From: Leguminivora glycinivorella
Lineage: Eukaryota > Arthropoda > Insecta > Lepidoptera > Tortricidae
Direction of reading: 5' to 3'
Length of the DNA stretch: 64,000 nt
NCBI RefSeq assembly: GCF_023078275.1
Contig: NC_062975.1
Span: forward strand, 26,353,085 to 26,417,084
A program made the position numbers and the translations under genes. The notes beneath the pieces are model-generated. The model worked only from the letters and a program-made list of their open reading frames with translations. It made no database searches and had not been told where the DNA came from. Numbering within the stretch: the stretch's first letter is position 1; every line of letters begins with the position of its first letter. Positions 42,727 through 53,933 of the stretch are shown piece by piece.

Positions 42727-43105
42727 TAGGGTTCCCTTGTCAACTAGGAACCCTTATAGTTTCGCCATGTCTGTCCGTCCGTCCGTCCGCGGATAATCTC
42801 AGTGACCGTTTGCACTAGAAAGCTGAAATTTGGTACTAATATGTATATCAATCACGCCGACAAATATTAATATATTCGGAAATAATTGCTCCTAAAGGAA
42901 AAAAAGTGTCGTCCCCCCCTCCCCTTTATATTTTGAACCATAATTATGTTTAAAAAATATGAAAAAAATCACAAAAGTAGAACTTTATAAAGACTTTCTA
43001 GGAAAATTGTTTTTAACTTGATAGGTTCAGTAGTTTTTGAGAAAAATATCAAAAATTACGGAACCCTACACTGAGCGTGGCCCGACACGCTCTTGGCCGG
43101 TTTTT
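42727..43105 (+). repeat. Dispersed repeat B, copy 2 (short form)
   Basis: Matches 16438-17021 from AGGGTTCC...TAGTTTCGCCATG to the GAGCGTG/CACGCTC stem. It lacks the middle block with the AAAGTGGGGG stretch, and its GTCC run is much shorter. Confidence 0.75.
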
Positions 43106-43109
43106 ATTG

Positions 43110-43845
43110 CCAAGATTCGGTTGACCGCCTATAGAGTTTCTTAAACTTGTTTTCTACTCCCGTACTTTTATTTGCCATTTTCAGGGTCGTTGCAAACATC
43201 TTTGTGTATGTAATGTGACTGGTGGTGAATATCTACAAGAACCTAGTAAGTAATGTCACCCTACTAATTTATAACAATAGCTGAAATTCTACAGCTTTTC
43301 ATATAAACTTAAATAAATAAATTCTGTATTGATAGATTTATTTTACAGATATTAAATAAAAAAATCTCAATACCAGTAAGTATGTCAGCAATGAAATGCG
43401 TGCCGCCATGCTGTGACAAGATTTATTAGTAGAAAAAAATATTGTTAGATTTATGAAGGCGGTTGTCGTCAATCAAGACATTCTTACTTATCTTTAAAAG
43501 AACAAGTGAGCGCTGGTGTCCTAGAAACCACAATTAATTTCGTCGCTTATTAAATATAGATTATAGATGTCAGTTATTATATACTTAGATGTCAGTTTCA
43601 GTTTCACGGAAGTAGTGCTTGGATGTCAAATTTTGCTACAAGCACCCATTTCATAAAGTGACTCTGGCATATCAAAACCCAGTAAAGCCACACACACAAA
43701 ATCGCGATGACTGCTCTAGTATTAATATTGTTTGTTAACCACTCCATTTATGATTCCTACTGTAGGTATTTTTATTGTATAAAAATGCTCAGTTAACTAA
43801 GGCTAATTTAATTTAGTTTCTCTCTCTCTCTCTTCCAAGCTATGA
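43110..43845. other. No gene seen
   Basis: AT-rich; a CT microsatellite at 43817-43834 leads into the LINE remnant that follows. Confidence 0.4.
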
Positions 43846-43849
43846 ATCC

Positions 43850-44140
43850 CACATGGTGGTGGGGTCAGCTTTCCGTGTCATTTGCTTCCACTTCTACTTT
43901 CCTGCATTTTGTCCACGATGTCGCGTACGCCCAGGCTTCCTTGCACGTACTCGTTGCGGATTTTTTCGAGCCCAGGCTCGCACCGCACCAGTGACGCCGC
44001 ACATCCATCTCAGCATCTTCATTTCGGCAACTTGAATAGTATGCACATCCTTCTGCTTGACTGCTCACGTCTCGCTGCCGTACATCATAGCGGGCCGTAT
44101 TATAGTCTTGTAGACTTCAGTTTGACTGGCATTCTTTTGC
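43850..44140 (-). pseudogene. RTE-like LINE, C-terminal RT fragment with stop and frameshift
   Basis: The minus strand reads MYGSET, a stop, AVKQKDVHTIQVAEMKMLRW, then MCGVT, and after a frame change GLEKIRNEYVQGSLGV and IVDKMQES. This is the region after the polymerase core in common RTE-type LINEs (YGxExW...ExRMLRWMxGVTxxDxIRNExIRGSL). At least one in-frame stop and one frameshift show that it is dead. It is an older, different copy from the one at 19900-20860. Confidence 0.7.
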
Positions 44141-44144
44141 TAAT

Positions 44145-44735
44145 TTAATTTAATTATAAGTACTTGGTTCTGTAACACAGGATATCCTAGCTCAGACCCA
44201 AAGACTTGTTCACTTACTGCACGTGTTTCTTTAAAATTGATAAATAGGTATTTATATTTTCTATACATTTTCCATGTAAGCAGTAGCTATAAAGGTCTTG
44301 CTTGAGGTATATTTATTAAAGTCGTATTTGTCCTAGATAACATCAGTTTTATATATCCAGCCATTACATAACCGTTTAGCACGACAAACTAGACCTCAAC
44401 CACGCAGTATTTATGTTTCCCGGATATCGATAAATTCCAGCTGACAGCCGAGTGCTTTATGCGATGCGCCAAGGCCGCGCCCGGTGCCGTTTCTTCCACT
44501 CTTGCGCATGTTGCGACTTGCGAGCTACTTGCAAGTATTTCAACGGTAGGGATAAAGCAATTGATGTAATTTTAACTGAAAATTTTATCTTGTAAGAATA
44601 GTTGATGAGTACGTATCGTAACCATGCGTATAGACTGCATGCTTGGCTCACATTCGGGCAAAACGGAGTCAATCAAATGATGACACTGTTTTGTGCACAT
44701 ATGTCATGTCCTTACGAAGTACAGATGTATTGCGT
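44145..44735. other. No gene seen
   Basis: No recognisable coding or repeat structure. Confidence 0.35.
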
Positions 44736-44740
44736 AAAGG

Positions 44741-44873
44741 GTTTTCTTCGTATTTTTCCGGAAACGTTCGTATTTGTCATGCTAGTTCAGTCAATGTCAG
44801 TACATCTTGTGTTTGAGACTGACTGAAATATCATGACACGTTCGTGTATTTCCGTAACAATACGAAGACAATT
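44741..44873. mobile_element. 133-bp MITE
   Basis: The left arm has TTTTCTTCGTATTTTTCCGG, CGTTCGTATTTGTCATG and TTCAGTCA. The right arm mirrors it with TGACTGAAATATCATGACACG and TACGAAGACAATT. Imperfect TIRs of about 50 bp. Confidence 0.6.
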
Positions 44874-45029
44874 CTCTTTTTGCACTACATGTGTATGTAT
44901 ATGACAGTAAAAACTCTGTGTAACTAAAAATACATAAAAGCATAAAAATACAAAAGTAAGAAAAAATAAACACATCATAAGCAGACGAAAAAAAAAACAA
45001 TATTCAATATTATTATTTTTATAAGTCTT

Positions 45030-45765
45030 TCCCATCACGGAACAATGGTGTTCCGGACCTTTGGGAGGCGTGCGCGGGGCCGAAGCCAACGCGTAGAGGC
45101 CCTTTCGACACTTTAATGAAATGTAAGGGGTACACCGAGCGGATGTTGCCCATGCCCGTATCATGGGACACACGCAGAGGCAACACCCGCCAGGGTGTAA
45201 GGACTATTTGAGAGTTAATGGAATCTAAAATGAACTGGTCTATTTTGATGAAAGTGATGAACTAGATACTGGGCTATGGATAAAAAACCGGACGCCTGCC
45301 TAATAAAACGGTATCCAATTTTATTTCCGGCAGACGGTGACTCGTCCCCACAAGATGGGCCCCCACAAAAAGCGACATCCAAGATGGCTCAAGGGCAACA
45401 CCGGTGTGAGAACTCAAGGGTGTCGAGAGGTGTACACCGCTTTCTGCCCAGTGGCCGTTAAGCCACTGTACCAACTCGCGTCTTATGCAAATTTTCACTT
45501 CCACCCCTGGGGCATGTAGCCCTAACGACCCCACTCTGGACGGCCAGCCAAGGCAAGCCAGAGGTAGAGAGTCCTGTCCCACCCACCCGCCTTACGGGTA
45601 ACAGAACTCCCCAGGAGCACTCGGGTACGTGGGGTCGCTGTTCCCCAACAGCTCGCCACAAGCTGCCCTGCGTTGACTGATTGCACTGGTAAAACCAATG
45701 GGCGATGGGGTCGTCACATCCCTACCCCATCCTCCCATTTTTATAATATTATTATTTCTCCTTTA
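45030..45765. repeat. GC-rich dispersed repeat block, class unknown
   Basis: The composition is very different from its flanks. Open frames exist on both strands (for example 45274-45582 on minus), but they are short and unlike known domains. I recall similar blocks as high-copy repeats in moth genomes; nothing in this window confirms it. It includes TTTGGGAGGCGTGCGCGGGG and the CACACGCAGAGGCAACACCC stretch. Confidence 0.4.
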
Positions 45766-45825
45766 TTCATTTTACGTCTTAAAGTTAGGTTGTTTATAAT
45801 TATGATTTTTATAATATTACTAGCA

Positions 45826-46013
45826 TTTGCCCGCAGCTTCGCTCGCGTTAGAAAGAGACAAATACCTAGTAGCCTATGTCACTCTGTCAAGGGGTGGCCC
45901 TTCAACTATCTCCACTTAAAAAATCACGTCAATTCGTCGCCCCGTTTTGCCGTAAAAGACGGACAAACAAACAGACACACACACTTTCCCATTTATAATA
46001 TTAGTATGGATTT
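45826..46013 (+). repeat. Dispersed repeat E, copy 2
   Basis: Starts ACTAGCATTTGCCCGCAGCT and ends ATAATATTAGTATGGAT. It shares TCACGTCAATTCGTCGC, TTTTGCCGT and GACGGACAAACAAACAGACA with 41350-41492. Confidence 0.7.
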
Positions 46014-46014
46014 A

Positions 46015-46795
46015 TATTATATTTAAGTCTTACCGTGAATCATTCAAAATATATCCTTTTACCTATCTTCATACATAGTCATAGTCAATAGTCTTCATAC
46101 AATCATCTACCCGTCATTATGCAGATGCCCATTTGAATAGATCCCTCATAAATCATCACAATGACCTCAGATTAAGATGTTAATTAATTAATTAAAATTA
46201 ATATATTATTCGCGCCCAATCAAACTCATATTAACAGTCTCTTTGTGAGAAAAATATATCTGGATTGAATAAATGTTTATTAATAAAACATTTTGTGTGT
46301 ATTTGAATTTTAATAACATCAATTAAGTGTATGAAAAATTGTTTTGGACTTTCACTATCTTTCGTTAGATTTTATTCATAATTGAGCACGTTTTGAGTTA
46401 ATTGTAAACTATTAAATGATGAACTTTCGCCTAAATATCATTTGTAAAAGTTTTGCAAACAGTCGGCACGACATGACCATTAAATAGTAAGTACGTTTTT
46501 AAGAAAAGTACTTTTTCATGTACAAAATTTGAATTTAAGTTGTAAATGAATTGAATACCATTAACGCTAATCTCTAACATTAATCTCCATATACCCTAAA
46601 CTATCTGAAAGTAATTTATTCATCAGTAGGTATTTACCTGTAATTAGGTAATAGGCAAACTATGTATTTACTAAAAAAAGCTTTTACCTCAAGTCTTTCT
46701 TATTTACCACGACTCATAGTTTACATGACTTGGAGTTTAGGGTGGTTATATAATACTGTTAGCTAATCTCAAGAATTGGCAAAGTCACTACATTT
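46015..46795. other. No gene seen
   Basis: AT-rich sequence with no recognised feature. Confidence 0.4.
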
Positions 46796-46796
46796 T

Positions 46797-47110
46797 TTTA
46801 ACCGACTTCAAAAAAGGAGGAGGTTCTTTCGACTGAATGTTTTTTTTTTTTTTTTTTTTTGTATGTATGTTATTCGATATCTCCGAGAATCATGGACCGA
46901 TTTTCAAAATTTTTTTTTCATTCGATCAGGTATAACCCCGAGATGGTCCCATTGGCACCAAGTCGGGGTCTGATGATGGGATCTTGGAGAAATCGAGGGA
47001 ACTCCTCAAATGTTATAGGCACATGTAATGTTTTTAGTGTATTTTTCAAAGGTACACTAGTATTTACGCCTGATGGTGATAACTTTATGTGGCTGTGCTG
47101 ATGATGGAAG
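46797..47110 (-). mobile_element. Element C relative, opposite orientation
   Basis: Starts TTAACCGACTTCAAAAAAGG and has a T20 run at 46839-46860, then TTATTCGATATCTCCGAG. The block GATGGGATCTTGGAGAAATC is the reverse complement of a block in element C (18240-18270). Confidence 0.6.
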
Positions 47111-47233
47111 GTCAACTCCTCAATGGTTAGGAGTTAAAGGATAATTCTTTCACTACTGTACATATAATATATTCGGACTGATACATAAAATATCAATAGG
47201 AACCACTAAAAATCAACAAATAAATAAACTTTT

Positions 47234-47608
47234 TAACAAAAAATAAAACCGCCTTCAAAAATAAGCGCGTTACAAAACACGGAGAAACTAAAAAGCAAAA
47301 AATAATAAACCTTTGAATTCAGATTTCTTATCGGATTGCAATAATCTAAACATCCAAATTATAAACAAATCAATTATTTTTGGAGTCGGTACCAGCCTGC
47401 GTATGGTTGGGTGGTGCAAACAGGAATAGCAAGGCGATGAACAGGTCTGGTACCGACTACAAAAGTAATTGATTTGTTTATAATTTGGATGTTTAGATTA
47501 TTGCAATCCGATAAGAAATCTGAATTCAAAGGTTTATTATTTTTTGCTTTTTAGTTTCTCCGTGTTTTGTAACGCGCTTATTTTTGAAGGCGGTTTTATT
47601 TTTTGTTA
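47234..47608. mobile_element. Near-perfect palindrome, 162-bp arms, 51-bp loop
   Basis: The arms 47234-47395 and 47447-47608 are reverse complements with only two mismatches by eye (ATTATTTTTGGAG against ATTACTTTTGTAG). They begin TAACAAAAAATAAAACCGCC at the outside and meet at GTCGGTACCAG. The outer AAAACCGCCTTCAAAAA resembles the end of element C. The loop is unrelated unique sequence. Such identity implies a recent origin or ongoing gene conversion. Confidence 0.9.
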
Positions 47609-47609
47609 T

Positions 47610-48955
47610 TACGAGAGTAACTGACGAGAAAATGACGATGAGGTCCTATTGATTTGAAATTTTAACGTAAGTGTCTTAACTAAATATGTGTACTTATGAG
47701 ATAAACGTATGGGCGGCGATGGGTTAGCAATCACTGCAATATTATCACAATTTCGTTTTCTGTCAACCCCCTTCATTTCCTAATCATAGCATGGTTCTTT
47801 CTGTAGTTTCTGTCTCTTTTGGGAATACAGCAGTGAATTCTTATTTATGTAGGCTTGTCCTTGGCTACAATTGCTCTGCATTTAACATGGGCTCTGCCTA
47901 CAATACAAGCGTGCATTTATATTTGCTCTGCCTACCCATTTTGTGAATACAGCCGTGAGTATAACTATGTACTTGATCTTGGCACAATTATATCGATACC
48001 TCATGGCTCATGACAGACAAGCTTGTACCATAAACGCCATTCGGTAGTCGTGATCGCTCTGATCAGCACCGATAGCGATCTCTTCCGCGTCTACCGCACG
48101 ACCACACGTGTCACACTTCTTTATACCCGATCATCCAACTAACCTTCAACTCCTATCTTAACCTTAAAACCACTTGGAATTTAAACTATAAGCTTAAAGC
48201 TTAAGGTTTGATTTTTGGTGAAGATGTGAATGAGATTGGAGGTTCTGAAGATTATTTAGACGGCATTGAAATAACTGACCAATTATAAAATGAATCTCAT
48301 TGATGAACAATCAATTATAAACCATTTTACAATACAGAAAAGTATACTTTTGTGTACGGAGCATAAAATGGCCTCATTTACCTTGGTAGAAACTATTTTT
48401 AATTGTTAGTAGTGGAATTGTGGATTTGGAAAATATATAATAAACAAGTGGCGTTATATTTGATAGATTTTATGTTATTGTTGACACTATTTATTCATTT
48501 ACATTTGACATGGTTTAGATTTTATGAATTTTTTTTAGTGCGTGTCAGTCTGATGAATAAATATCTATTCGTTCATTAATATCCGTATTCCGTGTCATTT
48601 CTATTATTTGACGATTATTTATATATTTTATTGAACAGTAGGTATACTGCACTAAAACTTTAAAATTTTTAAATAAATTACTCGCCAAGAACAATGCTTG
48701 TAAAATGTCACACCGATATGATGACATTTTTCCAACAATAAATGTCACATTTTACACTGACAGATCACTATATTACAGTCTGTAATATAATAAATATGGT
48801 TCTAAATTTTGGATCAGGCTGTATGACAAGTTGATAACAGATAATAATGTATACGTAAGTACGTAGTTTCTAATATTAAATATATTAAACTGCACCATTT
48901 GACTTCCTAATTACACTAAAAACATACATCCTTCGACTATAATAAAGTCTAATTT
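47610..48955. other. No gene seen
   Basis: AT-rich. Around 47915-47960 a fragment (GCTCTGCCTACCCA...GAATACAGCCGTGA) resembles part of repeat family A at 4220-4255. Confidence 0.4.
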
Positions 48956-48959
48956 TAAT

Positions 48960-49790
48960 CACTATAAAGACTTCACAGCCCAGACAACTTTTTTCACCGT
49001 AAGAAATCCAAGAATCCTAAACATTTCTAGATTGGCATTCGAAAACAATAATTCGATCGGCATTTGTTTATTTCTGGGCCGCAAGCCATAACTTAGGGCA
49101 GATAATGGGCAACCATATTTAATTCCAAAAAGTCCTATAAAACAGTCAGAGTAATAAGAGATAAAACTTTTCGAAGATAATATCGGTCGACTACCTTTGA
49201 GTCCAAAAGGTCGTATAAGCGATTTAAGAGTGATAAGAGATAAGCCAGTTTGGAGGTAAGATGGTTCTGATATGAAAGGGAGCATGCAACCGAACTTAAT
49301 AAGTGCATCGGAGGTGAATCGAAATTTCTCGAATGCCGATCATATTCGCGAACGATTAGCGGCGCGTCAGCACGCGAGCTGCCACAGAATATTACAATGT
49401 AGACTGTTAGGGCGGTTTCGCACAACGTTCGCTCAGTCCGTGAAAATAAGATCCGTACCTAGTAGCCGTAGAACAATTTTAATGCTAAGAGTTTTGAATG
49501 ATTCACGGTTATTTTCATTAGACTTATATTGACCGGGATATAGACCGTGATTACCTTTTTGATTTTTGTCGAGCTCTCGATATTTTGACGCAGTTGCATG
49601 CATTATGATCACGGAAAACTGAAGAAGGCGGGTGGATGTCAAAGCTGCGTAGACAGCGCGCGACGGCTGCGTTCACTTTCAGCGTTACTACTGGTCGCAT
49701 ACACTCACAGTGTCACTACGTTTGTTCGATTCTTACTTCACCGGTTTTTTACACAAACAAATAACTGAATTCCATGGATACATTTGATAG
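48960..49790. other. Unrecognised short frames, imperfect 70-bp duplication
   Basis: A 107-codon minus frame (48962-49285) has no recognisable motif. Within it, TCCAAAA(A/G)GTC(C/G)TATAA and AGAGT(A/G)ATAAGAGATAA occur twice about 68 bp apart (near 49126 and 49202), an old imperfect tandem duplication that argues against a real protein. Confidence 0.35.
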
Positions 49791-49794
49791 TTTT

Positions 49795-50036
49795 AAGCCG
49801 GATGGCGATCACGATTGAAATTTTTATATTTTGTGAATCTCATTGATGGCTTCCCTTACCAACCTCGGTATGTAGTGGCATTCCGTCGAAATTGACTGTG
49901 CAACTAGATCCAATGATTTGCACCCGACTCAATGAGATGTTGAGCAGTAGCCGACTTCATCCCGAGCGCGAGGGTCATTATTTTTGACTGCAGCAATGTG
50001 TTCTTTAATTCTGCATCAGGTGCGCTTGGTCTGCCA
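49795..50036 (-). pseudogene. Penelope-like element: GIY-YIG endonuclease C-terminal fossil
   Basis: Minus-strand frames read IKEHIAAVKNNDP, then ATAQHLIESGANHWI, then CHYIPRLVREAINEIHK, then KNFNRD, with frame changes and stops between them. This order (RIKEH...VxxN, AxAxHxxxxGHxIxW, RxxREAIEI, NFNRE) is that of the C-terminal endonuclease region of Penelope-like retroelements. At least three frame breaks and several stops show long decay. Confidence 0.6.
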
Positions 50037-50044
50037 GGTAATCA

Positions 50045-50795
50045 CCGTCTACATCCCGGTCAATAAAAGTCTAATTTATGTATAATATGCTATTAGTTTA
50101 CGCACTGGATCCCAGCTCCGTCATCAGATTTTTTCCGTCATTCTTCGGATCTAGCGCAAGAATTACCGTACAAATAGTTCTACGGGTAATACGGATCTTC
50201 TTTTTACGGATTCGGATCTCTGCTTTAACTACATCCTTATGCTAAAACTATCCCAGATTTTTTACATTTTCTCAAATACAAACATTACCATTCTTCCTTC
50301 GGTAGGTTTTTGCCCACAGTTCCCATATAGTTGCAAAACTCCGGACGCTCAAGGTGATCCGTGCCTGAAGCTTGTGCTTATGCTCACACTATTCAAAGTC
50401 TCACATTTTATAATTTTCCTAATATAATAAATACAACACTATCATTCTACCTTAGGCTAGTCTTTGCCCACAGTTCCCAAATAGTTGCAAAAGGGTCCAC
50501 AGGATGATCCCAGCCTGAAGCCACGTGCTTATGCTCACGCTATCCACATGGACGTCTTGTAATTTTGTATAATACGACACTATCATGCAAATATCATTAG
50601 AGGTTTACAGCACTTTAATATTAGGTTTTGGGGATTTGGGGCATTGTTGTAAAGGTAAAAAGAAAATTATTCAAGGAACATGTTTATTTTCAACTTTATT
50701 TCAAACAAGTTGGGAGGCTTGACTTAATTGGTACAGAAAATCAGAATGAAATACATATTTATTTTTGTATGTGCCATGTCCAGACAGACTGATAT
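50045..50795. other. No gene; short internal duplication
   Basis: GGTAG(G/T)TTTTTGCCCACAGTTCCCA-like and GTGCTTATGCTCAC blocks occur twice (50299-50390 and 50455-50545), an imperfect duplication of about 160-bp spacing. No coding signal. Confidence 0.4.
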
Positions 50796-50799
50796 TGTT

Positions 50800-50990
50800 A
50801 GATATTATTTCTGCGACGCCGAACGTCGCAGAAATGCAGTCTAGCTCTGTCGCGCCAATATGGAAAAGCGATAGAGATACATACATCTCTGCGACGCTTG
50901 GCGTCACAGAAATGCCATTTGGCTACGGGGCCTGATGGTAAGCGATCACTGCCGCCCGAAACACCAGGAGGTTCGTTGGAGGTTCCGGTC
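50800..50990. repeat. Dispersed repeat F, copy 2, with a SINE-like end
   Basis: TTTCTGCGACG and CGTCGCAGAAA form a stem at 50809-50835. The end CCATTTGGCTACGGGGCCTG matches 37250-37275. GATGGTAAGCGATCACTGCC follows, a motif typical of lepidopteran SINE ends and seen in weaker form at 61024-61050. Confidence 0.55.
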
Positions 50991-51508
50991 GGAGGAGGCA
51001 CCGGTTGGAGGTTCGTTGAAATTAATAATTTAATTTTGCTACTCCCTTTCTTAAAAATAGATAAATGGTCATTGTCTACTTCTGTGATTACAAATTTTAA
51101 AATACTTTTGAAAAGAAGGAAGAAATTCGAAAAGATTAAAGATCGCCTTCGATTGCAATATGGCAGCTAGTTTATTCGTCCTCATAAAAATAATAACGCA
51201 TCAAAATTATCCCTTACCAAAAATCAGTAAGAAACTGGTAAAGAGCAATCCATTTTTTCATGAACCGTTATTAGGATTCCTCCCGCGAACAGCTAATAGG
51301 CATGATTACACGCATGGTATAATTGTCTGACGAGATTTCTAGCCTTAAGGTCGCGAGCCAAGGATGCCGTGATTACTCGGTTCATCTCATATCTGAATTT
51401 GGGAATTACTGATGAATTTGGTTGGTAGGTATTTATCGCAGAAGCATGTTCTAGCGTTAGATAAGATTGTTTAAAATAAAATTGTGGATCTTGATATCTA
51501 AGACTCAT
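50991..51508. other. No gene seen
   Basis: Short frames without recognised features. Confidence 0.35.
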
Positions 51509-51580
51509 TTCATCATCATCATTTTAGCCGGTAATCACCCACTGCTGATCATAGCTCTCACTTCTTTACTTTAGACTATG
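51509..51580 (-). pseudogene. RTE-type LINE tail fragment with ATG microsatellite
   Basis: TCATCATCATCATT on the plus strand (ATG repeat on minus) next to AMISSG-like codons and CAGCAGTGGG. It is the same 3' end as the longer fragment at 63668-63795, but only a few dozen bases are left. Confidence 0.45.
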
Positions 51581-52535
51581 TACCAATTTATCATTAAATG
51601 CACTGGCAATGCAAGCACTTGCTCGAATATGCAGGAGGATGTTAAAGATGCAGCAGGACTTATAGTATAAATGACATAGGCGTTTTAACTGTCAATAGGT
51701 ATGTATCGTATCTTCGCGATGCCGGTTGTCTTATTTTTATAAAAAAAACTCCGGAAAAAGTTGTAAGGTATGAAGTATGTCAATTGATGACTCAATTTTG
51801 ACATTGATTTTTTGTCGATAGAAGGTTGGACATCCTGACTCCCATAAACTATGAGTCTGACAGTGTGTGTATTGCAATCGCAACGCGACACAAGATTGCA
51901 TCTACCACCTCAAAAGTTCAAGTCTACGAACTATAACACTTATCCTAAGTACCTAGTACAAACACCGCATGACGACACTGGCTTAGACCAATAAAACATT
52001 TCGTAAACGCCGTGATAAATAACATAAAAAACACGCCGCATGCGGTCCGTTGATTTACGACTCCTGCGCAGCGTTGCCTTGGGATGCAGCTAGCATGATG
52101 CAAGGCTCTAAACACCATGTGGTCATTCAGCAGGTTATTTAATAGAGTAAATGAACGGTACTTTCCTGAGTTACCTATATCTTCTAATGGTGCTCCCACA
52201 CTGGTTTGTCACAAATGCCACCACCACACCATTAGATGGAAATATTTTTAACAAAGAATTCGCTGACCTGAACCTATTGAGTTTTTTTTCTTACAAATTG
52301 TAAAAGGTGAACAACCATTCAGTTGTGATTAGACAAGCATAACGCCGGACGAATATTACATTTTGGTTACTTCGTAATAGAATCTACAGCAACGATTATA
52401 GTAGGTACATACAAACTAATTATTACAAACAAAAAAATTACAAACAATGCACTCTATTATAATCTGAAAATTTTAATAAAAAGACTTTGATTTGTTCCCG
52501 AGATGATTGCACTCTATATTAAAAGGCACAATGTT
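51581..52535. other. No gene seen
   Basis: No recognised coding or repeat feature. Confidence 0.4.
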
Positions 52536-52934
52536 ATCTAAATATATAAAAGAAGAAGCTGACTGACTGACTGACATATCAACTTACAGCCGGACCGCTG
52601 CTGCAGGGTTAGCACATGATTGCCGCGAGAGTATGTCGCCGCGAGATAGACTACCCGTCCTTATGTCATTTATACAGTTAGACGAAGACGTGTCATCTAT
52701 CTCGCGGCGACATACTCTCGCGGCAAGCATGTGCTAGGCCTACTGGTCTTACTAAATCCAAATTTGGCACGTAGGTTCTTTATAACTTATAAGGTATTAA
52801 AGGTAATAGAAAGGCAGTAAGAAAGGATTTTTCAAAATTTACTTCCTATTGGGGTGAGATGGGGGTCAAAAGTTTGTAAGGGGAAACAAGATTAAATTAG
52901 TACGCGGGCGAAACCGCAGGAAAAATCTAGTTAA
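52536..52934 (-). repeat. Dispersed repeat D, copy 2, interrupted by a MITE
   Basis: The reverse complement matches 18443-18634: AACTAGATTTTTCCTGCGG, TTTTGAAAAATCCTTTCTTA, ATACCTTATAAG and the end TTCTTCTTTTATATATTTAG. It also holds a GACT microsatellite at 52559-52574 and the MITE at 52612. Confidence 0.7.
52612..52734. mobile_element. 123-bp MITE with TA target duplication
   Basis: The ends GCACATG(ATT)GCCGCGAGAG and CTCTCGCGGCAAGCATGTGC are inverted repeats; the arms reach about 38 bp through TATGTCGCCGCGAGATAGA. TA borders both sides (52610-52611 and 52735-52736), fitting a TA-specific transposase such as that of the Tc1/mariner group. Confidence 0.75.
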
Positions 52935-52939
52935 AAATA

Positions 52940-53225
52940 AAAACGTATCCTAACCGTCACTTATTTTGTCACTTAACCGTGGTAGCGGTTAAGATCGGCT
53001 CCTAATCTATTCCTTTTTAATCCAATTTTTCATTGAGCTGCTATTCGTCATGCCAGCCCAGTTTTATGACGGATGTGCATACGCAGAAGAATCAATCGCG
53101 TTACGGGGCAATTGAAGGTCGTTGTAATGATCTCGTACTTCTAATAGCTTAGATAGCAGCTTCACTCTAGACCAGGCCAAGGGTAGTTGTAACAACACTT
53201 GATACAACTTTAATACGTATAGATA
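52940..53225. other. No gene seen
   Basis: No recognised feature. Confidence 0.35.
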
Positions 53226-53408
53226 CTTTTTTATACTATGTCGGTGGCAAACAAGTAAACAGCCACCCTGATGGTCAAGAGAGTTAGCTTATGTTCGCTG
53301 CAACTGCCTAAGTGTGCATGCGTTTTGCAAACCCTGACATTCCGCACTCAAGATGAGCTCTGGCAACTTCAATCACCGGCTGGAACATAACACTATGAGC
53401 AGGGTCTA
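53226..53408 (-). repeat. SINE-like repeat, family S, copy 3 (host of a nested insertion)
   Basis: The reverse complement ends CTTGTTTGCCACCGACATAG plus TATAAAAAAG and contains AGACCCTGCTCATAGTG and GTTGCCAGAGCTCA, as in 14969-15444. It is cut at TA (53407) by the TIR element that follows. On the far side (58192) the sequence TAGTGTTAAATT may be its continuation. Confidence 0.65.
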
Positions 53409-53933
53409 TACTCCAATTGCTAATTCGAAAATGAAAATGAAAATGAAATGAAAATGAAATATTTATTTTTCAAGTAGGCATATTACAATGCGCATATGAA
53501 CGTCAAATAAAGCTACGCCGGCTCTAACCCTACGCCTCAGCCTCGAGAAGATTTCAGTCCCCCCTCAGTTGGGAGGGGGGTATCCACTATGGGACCGGCA
53601 AGAAACTCGGCGGGCAACTTCTTTTCAAAACATTACATCTTATAATTAACATGCATTAAATAACAACATACAATTTAACATGCAAAAGTATTCATCAAAG
53701 AATATGAACAGACTAGGTACTCTATGGAAATCAATTTCAATAAATTATATTATTGCTTAATAATACGTCGTTCTTCTTCAGAGAAAACATATCAAATTGT
53801 CATAGAAGAAAAATAATATGAATCTCAATATCATTAAATATGTAATTTACCTACACAACATAAAATATAAAATATTTGATGTGCTTTCTTATCTGAACTG
53901 TGTCCTCTATACATAATACAATTATTTTAATTG

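Noticed and set aside
44787..45173. 128-codon minus-strand frame
   Set aside because: It crosses from a GC-rich repeat block into AT-rich DNA with a low-complexity F/L-rich part; not a plausible protein.
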